Positions 24,480-31,697 of a DNA stretch of 33,067 bases are shown here, in pieces (position 1 is the stretch's first letter; every line of letters begins with the position of its first letter). This DNA is from Verrucomicrobiota bacterium (GTDB lineage Bacteria > Chlamydiota > Chlamydiia > Chlamydiales > JAAKFR01). Below the pieces are notes generated by a model. The model saw nothing but the letters and a program-made list of their open reading frames with translations, was not told the origin of the DNA and did no database searches. Made by a program: the position numbers and the translations under genes. Location of the stretch: the NCBI GenBank assembly GCA_018239815.1, contig JAFEGP010000025.1:1-33067 (forward strand), written 5' to 3'.

Positions 24480-25163
24480 ATGAAGTTAGTTGCGTCTATA
24501 TTTTGTCTCATGATCTCTTGTGTTGCTTTTGCGCAACATCAAGCGTTAAGCCAGTTAGTGTACGAAATTCGTGATCCTTCAACCGATTCAGCGCATTTTC
24601 GACAGGCTTTAGAAAAAATAGGGGAATATTTAGCTCTTGAAGTGTTGGATGAATTAGAAACAACAGAAGAGTCGATTACTACTTTAATGCAGGCGGATGC
24701 AAAACATCAGATTGTTCAGGAAACTCCAGTTTTAGTGACAATCCTCAGAGCAGGTCTTCCTCTTAATAACGGTGTTCAAAAAATTTTCCAGAACTCTGAG
24801 GTGGGTTTTTTGGCCATGTCTCGTAATGAAAAGACCCTGAAAGCAGATGTGGATTATATTGCCTTGCCAGATCTCAAAGATCGTTGTGTAATCATTGTAG
24901 ATACGATGCTTGCTACAGGTGGATCTTTGCTTGACGCGGTGCGTATTGTTGAACAAGGATGTCCAAAAAAAATCTTTGTTATTGCAGCCATTGCTTCTGA
25001 ATATGGGTTAGAGCGTGTTTGTGAATACAATCCTCACATCAAAGTGTTTTCTGCAGCAGTGGACCCTGTTTTGAATGAAAGAGGTTATATTGTTCCTGGA
25101 TTAGGAGATGCAGGTGATCGTTCATTTGGCATGAAACATCTTGTTTCCATGCCCACGTCTTAA
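24480..25163 (+). CDS. upp: Uracil phosphoribosyltransferase with N-terminal signal peptide
   Basis: Converts uracil and PRPP to UMP. The catalytic fold is complete: I-L-R-A-G-L-P-L, the PRPP motif V-D-T-M-L-A-T-G-G-S, and the uracil site G-Y-I-V-P-G-L-G-D-A-G-D-R. The domain begins at residue 20, where normal enzymes have H-P-L-V. The first 19 residues, MKLVASIFCLMISCVAFAQ, are a textbook signal peptide: Lys2, a hydrophobic core and A-F-A before Gln. A lipoprotein cleavage at Cys14 is a less likely reading. AAAGG lies 6 bases before the ATG, so the extension is translated. The usual enzyme is cytosolic, so export is unusual. A strong terminator follows, and the next gene is also exported. 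I am sure of the enzyme family, less of the export. Confidence 0.88.
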   Translation: MKLVASIFCLMISCVAFAQHQALSQLVYEIRDPSTDSAHFRQALEKIGEYLALEVLDELETTEESITTLMQADAKHQIVQETPVLVTILRAGLPLNNGVQKIFQNSEVGFLAMSRNEKTLKADVDYIALPDLKDRCVIIVDTMLATGGSLLDAVRIVEQGCPKKIFVIAAIASEYGLERVCEYNPHIKVFSAAVDPVLNERGYIVPGLGDAGDRSFGMKHLVSMPTS

Positions 25164-25164
25164 A

Positions 25165-25192
25165 AAAAAGCAGGAGTCTTCTCCTGCTTTTT
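25165..25192 (+). terminator. Rho-independent terminator after upp
   Basis: AAAGCAGGAG (25167-25176) and CTCCTGCTTT (25181-25190) pair perfectly around TCTT; flanking A and T bases extend the stem to 12 bp, and a T-rich tail follows. Confidence 0.9.
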
Positions 25193-25329
25193 GTTCTTTC
25201 TCTTTATGCGTTTTTCATGACATGAGATAGTTCAATAAAGTCTCTATGCAGCTCAATTTGTTATATCTTGCTGAAATTTGAATTTTTTGATAATTAGGAT
25301 TTTTATCGGCTTTTAACAAGGAATAATAG

Positions 25330-26811
25330 ATGCGATTATCTTGTGTGATAGGTTTAATGTCATATTCATTGCTTTTTGCTCAAGAGGTTGCAACATATGG
25401 CTGTTGTACAGAGGCGACCTCTTCTGCTACGCATTTAAAAATTGTTGAAGATACGATTCAAGTTTTAGGACGCACAGCATGTGTTTATAAGGTTGTGTCT
25501 GATCAAAATGAAGAGTTTCTTTGTAGAAGGAAAGGAGAGTGTTTCAATGTAGTTGTAGATAATTACATGTGCGAACCAACTTCTTTGCATTGGCATGGCC
25601 TTATCCTTCCTAATTTAGAGGATGGAGTATCGTATGTCACCCAAGCTCCTATTCAGCCAGGTCAGTCTTATGGATATAACTTTCAAATTGTGCAGTCTGG
25701 ATCATATTTTGCTCATTCTCATTATGGGCTGCAAGAGCAGTTGCTGATCAATTTTCCTGTGGTTTTTTTGGAGTCAGATGAACAAGAATGTCGAGATGTC
25801 ATTGTTTGTTTAGAAGATTTTTCTTTCCATAGTCCAACAGAAATTTGGCAAGAACTTCGTAAGAACTATGAACCTCCTGCGGAGAATCAAGACTCTAAGA
25901 GTATGTCAAAGATGCCTTTGAACATGAAGCCTGATCTTAATGACGTCCACTATGATGCTTATCTTTGCAATCGTTCGACCTTAGAGCAACCTAAGGTTTA
26001 TAGGGTGTGTCCTGAAGAAAAGGTGCGCTTGAGGTTTATCAATGCTTCGACAGCTAGTGGCTTTCATATCATGTTAGGTCAATTGCAAGGTGAGCTTATC
26101 GCAGTAGATGGTCAATCTATTGAACCTATTTCCTTCCAAGAATTCCCTTTAGCTACTGCTCAACGAGTCGATGTGTTGGTGTCTATTCCCAAATCCGGTG
26201 GAGTGTTTCCTATCTTGGCTCAAGGGCAAGGAACGAATATGCTTGCAGGGGTTGTATTGAAAACAGAGGGAGGAGACATTCCTAATCTATCGATGCATGC
26301 TCAGCAGACCATAGGAGCGATCACCAATGAATTTGAGAAGAAATTACATGCGGTAGATCCTTTAGTTGCTAAAAAGATTGATCGTACACTCAATGTAGAA
26401 TTAGGTGGGCGAATGGATACTTATGTATGGTCGATCAACGGTCACGTATGGCCAGATATGCAACCTTTATGTGTAAAAGAAGGAGAAAGGGTAGAGCTTG
26501 TATTTATCAATCACACTGAAATGTCCCACCCTATGCATTTACATGGACATGTTTTTCAAGTGGTAGAAATTGATGGGCAACAAATTTCAGGTGCAAAGCG
26601 TGATACGATTCTTGTAATGCCTCATCAAACCGTTAAGGTTGTTTTTGATGCGGTCAATCCAGGTCTTTGGTTGTTACATTGTCATATTGCATATCATGCA
26701 TGGGCGGGCATGCTCAGTGCGATTCACTATGAAGGCTATGAGGCTCCTTGTTTCCCTACAGAGGTCATTGATCAGTATGCTCACATCTATGGTGGGTATG
26801 GAAAGCCATAA
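25330..26811 (+). CDS. Secreted multicopper oxidase, CueO/CopA/laccase-like
   Basis: A 493-residue exported copper enzyme that couples oxidation of a substrate (Cu(I), metal ions or phenols) to reduction of O2. Residues 1-18 are a signal peptide ending L-L-F-A-Q. Three cupredoxin domains carry all four copper-site motifs: H-W-H-G, H-S-H-Y, H-P-M-H-L-H-G-H and H-C-H-I-x3-H-x4-M. The last gives the type-1 Cys, its His and the axial Met. A Met-rich loop at about 193-203 (M-S-K-M-P-L-N-M) resembles the cuprous-ion loops of CueO/CopA. A role in copper tolerance or envelope oxidation is inferred. It has its own 166-base upstream region after the upp terminator. The gene is convergent with the M42 peptidase. 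Confidence 0.9.
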   Translation: MRLSCVIGLMSYSLLFAQEVATYGCCTEATSSATHLKIVEDTIQVLGRTACVYKVVSDQNEEFLCRRKGECFNVVVDNYMCEPTSLHWHGLILPNLEDGVSYVTQAPIQPGQSYGYNFQIVQSGSYFAHSHYGLQEQLLINFPVVFLESDEQECRDVIVCLEDFSFHSPTEIWQELRKNYEPPAENQDSKSMSKMPLNMKPDLNDVHYDAYLCNRSTLEQPKVYRVCPEEKVRLRFINASTASGFHIMLGQLQGELIAVDGQSIEPISFQEFPLATAQRVDVLVSIPKSGGVFPILAQGQGTNMLAGVVLKTEGGDIPNLSMHAQQTIGAITNEFEKKLHAVDPLVAKKIDRTLNVELGGRMDTYVWSINGHVWPDMQPLCVKEGERVELVFINHTEMSHPMHLHGHVFQVVEIDGQQISGAKRDTILVMPHQTVKVVFDAVNPGLWLLHCHIAYHAWAGMLSAIHYEGYEAPCFPTEVIDQYAHIYGGYGKP

Positions 26812-26850
26812 CTGCTGATCATACATGCTTAGATTGTCAATAAATGATGA

Positions 26851-27933
26851 CTAAAACATAGGTTGATACAGGTATGTAAAAAGAAGATCGATGCAGCTTT
26901 CTAAGCTGTCTTGATGGGCAATTTCGTATCCATGTGTATTTTCAACAGGAAAGCAGATAAGGGCAGCTTTAGCACACTGACCGATGCTTTGAGTGATGGA
27001 AGCGTCTGAACCATAAGTTTCAAACACAGCACGTTGAGGATGAAGCTTAAGCTTTTTTCCTAATGTCACTAAATAATCACTGAGTTTTTTGTCGTAGATA
27101 GAGTAAGCATCTTTGTAGACAATGATAGGATCAGGACTGAGTACTGTTTGATATTCTTTAGCTACAGGTCCCACATCAATAGCAAGAGTGATATCACCGG
27201 GTAAAGTCCGTGAGGCGTAACAAGCACCATGACCTCCGATTTCCTCCATACATGTGGCTGCAACGTAGATATCGCTGAAAGGAAGCTGTTTGCGTTTTTT
27301 TATCTTTCTAACTGTCTCGATCATAATAGCAAGAGCAGCACGATTATCAAGAAAATAACCTGCTATGCAATCCTGAAAATAGTGCAACGCTCGTCGAGAG
27401 CGTGCTATGACAACACGTGTGCCTGGATGTACGCCAGCTTTGTCGAGTTCTTTAGGTGTTTGTCGCGTTGTGAGATATACCTGATCCCAAAAAGGAGCTA
27501 GTCCCTCTCCTTTAAATTCTTTGGGCATAATCTTATTTGTGCTTGCTGATTCTTTTGTTGTGTGCATGGATCCAAATGAAAGTATGCCACTCACGGTTTG
27601 ATGATCACCCAGAATATCCACAGGGCCTTGTCCAAAAGATGCTGGATAAGCACCTCCTAAGGGATTGACTCGCAAGGAACCGTCTTCATTGATCTTTTTG
27701 ACAATCATGGAAATCTCATCCATATGAACGAGCAAGCGTATGGCAGGAGCAGAAGGATTTTGACCATTTAGTTTTCCAATCAAATTGCCTGCAGCATCTG
27801 TCCATAGTTCGTCTGTCAGAGGTTTAAGTTCTTTAGCACAGAGGTGCTTGACTTCTTCCTCTTGCCCACATGGCCCATAGGCATTGATAAGTGATTGGAG
27901 TAGAGAAAAAATGGAAGCGTTTTTCTTTTTCAT
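26851..27933 (-). CDS. M42-family metallo-aminopeptidase
   Basis: A cytoplasmic cocatalytic-metal aminopeptidase of 360 residues (glutamyl/deblocking aminopeptidase or FrvX-like). Metal ligands and catalytic residues are visible: His and Asp in H-M-D-E-I, Asp in F-L-D-N-R-A-A, the catalytic Glu pair in C-M-E-E-I-G-G-H-G-A, and Asp in A-I-D-V-G-P. The late His lies in T-H-G-Y-E-I-A-H, where relatives usually have an H-S-P context, so this end is somewhat diverged. It probably trims peptides, possibly host-derived ones. Only a weak GAG precedes the ATG. Upstream lies a 418-base divergent intergenic region with two dyads. Confidence 0.88.
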   Translation of the reverse strand: MKKKNASIFSLLQSLINAYGPCGQEEEVKHLCAKELKPLTDELWTDAAGNLIGKLNGQNPSAPAIRLLVHMDEISMIVKKINEDGSLRVNPLGGAYPASFGQGPVDILGDHQTVSGILSFGSMHTTKESASTNKIMPKEFKGEGLAPFWDQVYLTTRQTPKELDKAGVHPGTRVVIARSRRALHYFQDCIAGYFLDNRAALAIMIETVRKIKKRKQLPFSDIYVAATCMEEIGGHGACYASRTLPGDITLAIDVGPVAKEYQTVLSPDPIIVYKDAYSIYDKKLSDYLVTLGKKLKLHPQRAVFETYGSDASITQSIGQCAKAALICFPVENTHGYEIAHQDSLESCIDLLFTYLYQPMF

Positions 27934-28063
27934 CGGTGCTCTGAGAAGACCTAATTTATCAAAGGATTAGAAATCGTGCAATTGGGAACAAGTTGTGGAT
28001 GCTATAGTTTTTAATATTAACTAGAAAGTACTGCGTTCCAAGGCATCATCATCTTCATAGGAT

Positions 28064-28119
28064 GTCTGCGTCAAGCAGACGCTAAAGTTTTTGCAATATA
28101 AAGGTTGGGTGTTGCAAAA
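28064..28119. promoter_or_regulatory. Two dyads in the 418-base region between the M42 and VOC genes
   Basis: GTCTGC (28064-28069) / GCAGAC (28075-28080) form a hairpin with a 5-base loop. TTTTGCAA (28089-28096) / TTGCAAAA (28112-28119) form a perfect 8-bp dyad with a 15-base spacer, operator-like. The rest of 27934-28351 shows only the short ORF at 28284 and no clear promoter. Confidence 0.4.
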
Positions 28120-28283
28120 GACTTATCAATCACTAGCATCATGCCAATCTAGGTGGCTTTTAGCTTTTTTGTATTTTGTTATATGCAGAGCGTGTAAGAA
28201 ATAAAACTTATCTTCACTTTATACGAGGTAGTTTTGCTAAATTTTTTAAGCTTATTTTACTGGTGCGTATTTGGGAGGCTCAT

Positions 28284-28328
28284 ATGCCTGAAACTTATCC
28301 AAAAGGAGCTCCAAGTGTTTTTATTTAG
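28284..28328 (+). CDS. 14-residue peptide ORF with strong ribosome site
   Basis: GGGAGG (28273-28278) lies 5 bases before an ATG that encodes MPETYPKGAPSVFI. The stop comes 23 bases before the VOC gene start. It may be a leader peptide or the remnant of a longer gene; chance is possible. Confidence 0.3.
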   Translation: MPETYPKGAPSVFI

Positions 28329-28351
28329 AATTTTTTAACCATAAGGTTGTT

Positions 28352-28732
28352 ATGCAAATCAAGGAAATTGGATTAAGTTGGATTGTTGTCAAAAATATTA
28401 AAGAGGCTGTTCGTTATTATACAGAAATCGTGGGGCTAAAGCTTTTAGAGTTCAACGAGCAGTATGGATGGGCAGAGTTACAAGGACATTGTGGGGGCCC
28501 GTATTTAGGTCTTGCGCAAGAAAATTCCAAGGAAAAAATTAAGGCAGGTCAGAATGCTGTTATTACGCTGAGTGTGGAAGATCTAGATAAGGCAAAAAGT
28601 GAAATGGTAAAAAAAGGCGTAGTGTGTGAAGGAGGAATTTTAGAGGTTCCAGGGCACGTCAAAATGCAAACAATGATAGATCGAGATGGGAATCATTTTC
28701 AAATTTGTCAGATTTTGCATGAGCAAAGTTAA
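28352..28732 (+). CDS. VOC-family (glyoxalase/dioxygenase fold) protein
   Basis: A 126-residue cytoplasmic protein with two beta-alpha-beta-beta-beta modules of the vicinal-oxygen-chelate fold. The first starts I-G-L-S-W-I-V-V-K and has the helix E-A-V-R-Y-Y-T-E-I-V-G-L-K. The second ends D-R-D-G-N-H-F-Q-I, the usual C-terminal metal-side strand. Glyoxalase I, fosfomycin resistance proteins and ring-cleaving dioxygenases share this fold, and the sequence does not tell which applies. The first-strand metal His of glyoxalase I is replaced (S-W), so a full glyoxalase metal site is unlikely. AAGG lies 5 bases before the ATG. Confidence 0.82.
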   Translation: MQIKEIGLSWIVVKNIKEAVRYYTEIVGLKLLEFNEQYGWAELQGHCGGPYLGLAQENSKEKIKAGQNAVITLSVEDLDKAKSEMVKKGVVCEGGILEVPGHVKMQTMIDRDGNHFQICQILHEQS

Positions 28733-28874
28733 GAATTAGAAAATAATGAAGTTGATTTAGATTCGCACATAATTAAAATCCTATTTATTATTTATTTTAT
28801 TTTATTAACTTATTATTAATATCCAATTAAGATTTTTTTAATAAAATTATTTCGATTTTTTAGACATAAGAGTA

Positions 28875-28894
28875 AGGGGTATAAAGAGCCCCCT
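28875..28894. repeat. Short GC hairpin in AT-rich intergenic DNA
   Basis: AGGGG (28875-28879) pairs with CCCCT (28890-28894) in an otherwise AT-rich 293-base gap between the VOC gene and kinase-like copy 1. No T run follows directly. Confidence 0.35.
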
Positions 28895-29025
28895 AGAGTG
28901 GGATTGTCTGGAATTAAAAAAATAAATATAATATTTATTGCTTAGGGACGGGCATGTTCATGCAAAATAGAAAAAAGTCTTCTATCAAAGAACAATGTTG
29001 TGTGAGGATGGATTTAACATGAGGC

Positions 29026-30204
29026 ATGATGTTAGAGGATAGGGGAGGTCTTTTTTTATCACAAAAGGAGCAACAGTGTCTTTCTTGCATTTTTTCTGTA
29101 TCTAATATAGCTAGAATATCACGTCGCTCAGCCACTCTTGTTATTCAAGGCAAGGAAGAGGCTGTTTTTTATCATGGGCATAAAACACCTGTGATTGAAT
29201 TGCCTGGCTGTTTACCCGGTAAAGTGATGAAGTGGGACCCTTTTAGATCGCAGAATAGTTCAGATGCTATTGTAGATAGATATGAGACAATGGTGCGAGC
29301 GAGAAAAATTTGTCAGGATGATAGCTTAGATCATTTAATAGTACCTCAGTGTGCTTTAGTGCATTTCCCTGACGTGTCTTTTGCTGTCTGCGTAGAAAAA
29401 AAATATGCTCTTAAAGATAAGGAAAAGTCTTTTGGTCTCTATCAGGGACCTGGTCTTGAATTGATTGTTCAGCAACTTACCAGGCTCATTTGCCGATTAG
29501 AGGGCAGGTTTACAGATTTAAAATGGGAAAATATACCTCTTGTCGAAGATGATGCCGATTTGCGTGTTGTTTTAGTAGATTTGGAACACGCTCCAAAGCA
29601 CTTTCACGGCATTAAATTTGCTCTATGTGGTTGGCTTGCTGAGAATAGCCAAGGGCATGTTACACCTGGATTGATAAGATGTTTGCCACATTATGCTACC
29701 ACAATTTATACAACGATCCGCGATTGCTTATCTGCTTCAGAATTTTCCGTCATGCATACAGACTTGGAGGATGTGATAAATAAAGCGCGTGCAATTTCTT
29801 CACGACAAATAGAAATTGAACAGCATTATCAGCAACATTCTATTACGTATATAACGCCTGCAATTCCCATGGCCATCTTTGATGATTGGCAACCTTCTTT
29901 AGGTGCTAACAAAGAGGTTCTTCGCCCTCTGATTGAGCATGTCAATAGAAGTATAGCGAAGCAAATGGAAGCAGAACCCTATTTAGTCTATGCTCGGGAA
30001 TGGAGTTTAACTCAACATCCAGATGCAGAATTATGGCAAAAACAAATCTATGAGAATAGAACTCTTTTACAGCAGGATTTACTGCCCTTTCTTCAAAAAC
30101 AACATGTTGTACATGCAGTTTTGAGTGCAGAAGAGGCTGCAACATGGGATATACATCTCAGACGACGATTTCATTCATCCCAAGATCTGTTCGTGCAGTT
30201 TTAA
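29026..30204 (+). CDS. Divergent protein-kinase-like protein, soluble copy 1
   Basis: I know no named family for this 392-residue protein, but its layout matches a kinase core. K-V-M-K (Lys69) fits the beta-3 lysine. Y-E-T-M near 86-89 could supply the helix-C Glu. Hinge-like strands follow at about 103-125. The catalytic loop reads D164-L-K166-W-E-N169, the exact D-x-K-x-x-N spacing of HRDLKxEN. V-D185-L-E comes 16 residues later in place of DFG. A conserved G-L-Y-Q-G-P-G-L-E precedes the loop. The C-terminal half (200-392) is alpha-rich, ending H-L-R-R. No membrane segment or signal peptide is seen. Only GAGG lies near the ATG. It is paralogous to the gene at 31698-32930 and convergent with the beta-barrel gene. 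Confidence 0.75.
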   Translation: MMLEDRGGLFLSQKEQQCLSCIFSVSNIARISRRSATLVIQGKEEAVFYHGHKTPVIELPGCLPGKVMKWDPFRSQNSSDAIVDRYETMVRARKICQDDSLDHLIVPQCALVHFPDVSFAVCVEKKYALKDKEKSFGLYQGPGLELIVQQLTRLICRLEGRFTDLKWENIPLVEDDADLRVVLVDLEHAPKHFHGIKFALCGWLAENSQGHVTPGLIRCLPHYATTIYTTIRDCLSASEFSVMHTDLEDVINKARAISSRQIEIEQHYQQHSITYITPAIPMAIFDDWQPSLGANKEVLRPLIEHVNRSIAKQMEAEPYLVYAREWSLTQHPDAELWQKQIYENRTLLQQDLLPFLQKQHVVHAVLSAEEAATWDIHLRRRFHSSQDLFVQF

Positions 30205-30222
30205 TTTTTTTGCAGAAAATGC

Positions 30223-31107
30223 TTAAAAGACCTTGTTAAGGGAGACAGTCATATCTTGTACTACAATGCGCTGTGTTGTGTTGATAAATAAATTTCCTAT
30301 GGTGTTGTAGTTGCCAGCGCCTGTGACCGTAATTGTTGAGAAAGAAGCTGAATTTTTAAGATTGTAATTGCCTGAAGCAGCATACGTGTAGCAAAAATCA
30401 AGAAACCATAATGGGTCAAGATGATAAATTAGACCAAGTTGAGCAAAGCCTCCTAACATCCATTGAGTGTTGTAAAAATTATTAGCAGCGCCTGTAATGT
30501 CATTCACCACTCCATTGATATAAGCAAATCCTATTGCTTGATAGAAGTTGGTGTTGACCTTAAATAAAGAGGGACCTGTGCCAAAATACAGTGTATGTTT
30601 TGTAAAAGAGCGTCCAAGATAAAGCAAAAGAGCAAGTTCATGATCGATGGTTGTTTGAGCGGAACCCATCACAAAATGTCCTGTAAAGGTCTCTCCTCCC
30701 CCTCCTATCGTAGTGAAAGAACCCACCTGTGGTGAGACAATATTATTCTCAGTTGAAGTACTGCCCAGATACTTATACAAAAACTTAATTCCTAATAAGT
30801 TGTTGCTATGATGAAAATGTTGAAAGTATCCAGTTTGTGCTACAGGTGCAAACGTAGAGAATAGATCATGAAAAGGAGTTGCAGGACCGCCTGCTATGCC
30901 TGTTCCCACTAAAGCTCCAGTTAGATAAATGTTTGAAACTCCTGTGCCATTAAAGTAGCGATTTAAGAAGGTAGAGTTATAACTGCCTCCTAATCCTAGA
31001 AAAAATCCTGCTTGAGGTACATGACAATCATCTTCATGCGTATGTGCATAGAGATGAGAGGAAAGGATTGTACATAGAAAAATAAATATCCAGCAGTGCG
31101 ACTTCAT
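30223..31107 (-). CDS. Outer membrane beta-barrel protein
   Basis: A 294-residue protein with a signal peptide ending Y-A-H-T at about residue 22. Alternating amphipathic strands follow, rich in Gly, Asn, Thr and aromatic residues, and the protein ends in Phe (S-L-N-K-V-F), the recognition signal of the BAM machinery. It resembles the porin-like/OmpA-barrel proteins of environmental chlamydiae and Legionella-type major surface proteins, but I cannot name a family. His-rich residues after the signal (H-T-H-E-D-D-C-H) might bind metal. It lies between the two kinase-like paralogues on the opposite strand. No ribosome site is clear; the sequence before the ATG is pyrimidine-rich. Confidence 0.75.
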   Translation of the reverse strand: MKSHCWIFIFLCTILSSHLYAHTHEDDCHVPQAGFFLGLGGSYNSTFLNRYFNGTGVSNIYLTGALVGTGIAGGPATPFHDLFSTFAPVAQTGYFQHFHHSNNLLGIKFLYKYLGSTSTENNIVSPQVGSFTTIGGGGETFTGHFVMGSAQTTIDHELALLLYLGRSFTKHTLYFGTGPSLFKVNTNFYQAIGFAYINGVVNDITGAANNFYNTQWMLGGFAQLGLIYHLDPLWFLDFCYTYAASGNYNLKNSASFSTITVTGAGNYNTIGNLFINTTQRIVVQDMTVSLNKVF

Positions 31108-31293
31108 GGCTAATAAGGGGGTTATGGATTCTTAGAAAGGCAAAATTAATGTTGATGCGATCTTTTTACAAGTAATTTTTTTGATAAAATCTAAAAACAA
31201 TATTATTTGATTATAATAAATTTTTAACTAAATAAATTATTTGTTTTCAACTAGTTAAGTTGTTAAAATCAGTGTAGTAAAACAGTAATTTTT

Positions 31294-31679
31294 ATGAATA
31301 TTTGTAATCCAAGTTTTTTCAGTGAAAGTCAGGGAAGGGGCTGTATTACCTATAGGCGGCCATCTTGTTCTCAAGGACTTTGCTGTGCTCTTGAAGTCTT
31401 TTTGTTCTAAGTGCTCTTGCAGCTACTGGCATAGGTTTAGCAAACTTAGGTATGCATCAGGGGTGGTGGACATTAGGGCACCCATTTCTAAATAGATCTT
31501 TTTCTCTTGCTGCAGCAACTGTTGGTGGAGGGGTAATTTTAATCACTTTGGCTATGAATATTTTTCGTCCAAAGTATTCTGAATCTTTAACAGAGCGCGA
31601 TCATCATTCATCTAGAGTAGTACAACCAGCTTTAGTCCCAGATGCTGCAAAACGTCGTGCTTCTGATGCAAACACATAA
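31294..31679 (+). pseudogene. Frameshifted Inc-like membrane N-terminus of kinase-like copy 2
   Basis: An ATG ORF from 31294 runs 38 codons and stops at 31408-31410. Continuing in another frame from 31395 is a hydrophobic stretch (V-L-S-A-L-A-A-T-G-I-G-L-A) leading into M-H-Q-G-W-W at 31452 and a second hydrophobic stretch (L-A-A-A-T-V-G-G-G-V-I-L-I-T-L-A-M). Adding one T to the T5 run at 31399-31403 joins the two frames into an Inc-type membrane hairpin. The frame then ends at TAA 31677-31679, but continues in the same frame into the kinase-like domain after it. Two lesions therefore separate parts of one ancestral gene. A sequencing error in the T run is possible. No ribosome site is seen before 31294. 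Confidence 0.6.
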
Positions 31680-31697
31680 GCTGCTGCGACAAGCTTT

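Noticed and set aside
24457-24483. 8-codon mini-ORF overlapping the upp start as ATGA
   Set aside because: It has no ribosome site, and the AAAGG inside it serves upp; the overlap is easily chance.
28960-29025. Hidden membrane-hairpin extension upstream of kinase-like copy 1
   Set aside because: An in-frame TGA lies one codon before the ATG, and the region has no hydrophobic coding stretch in any plus frame.
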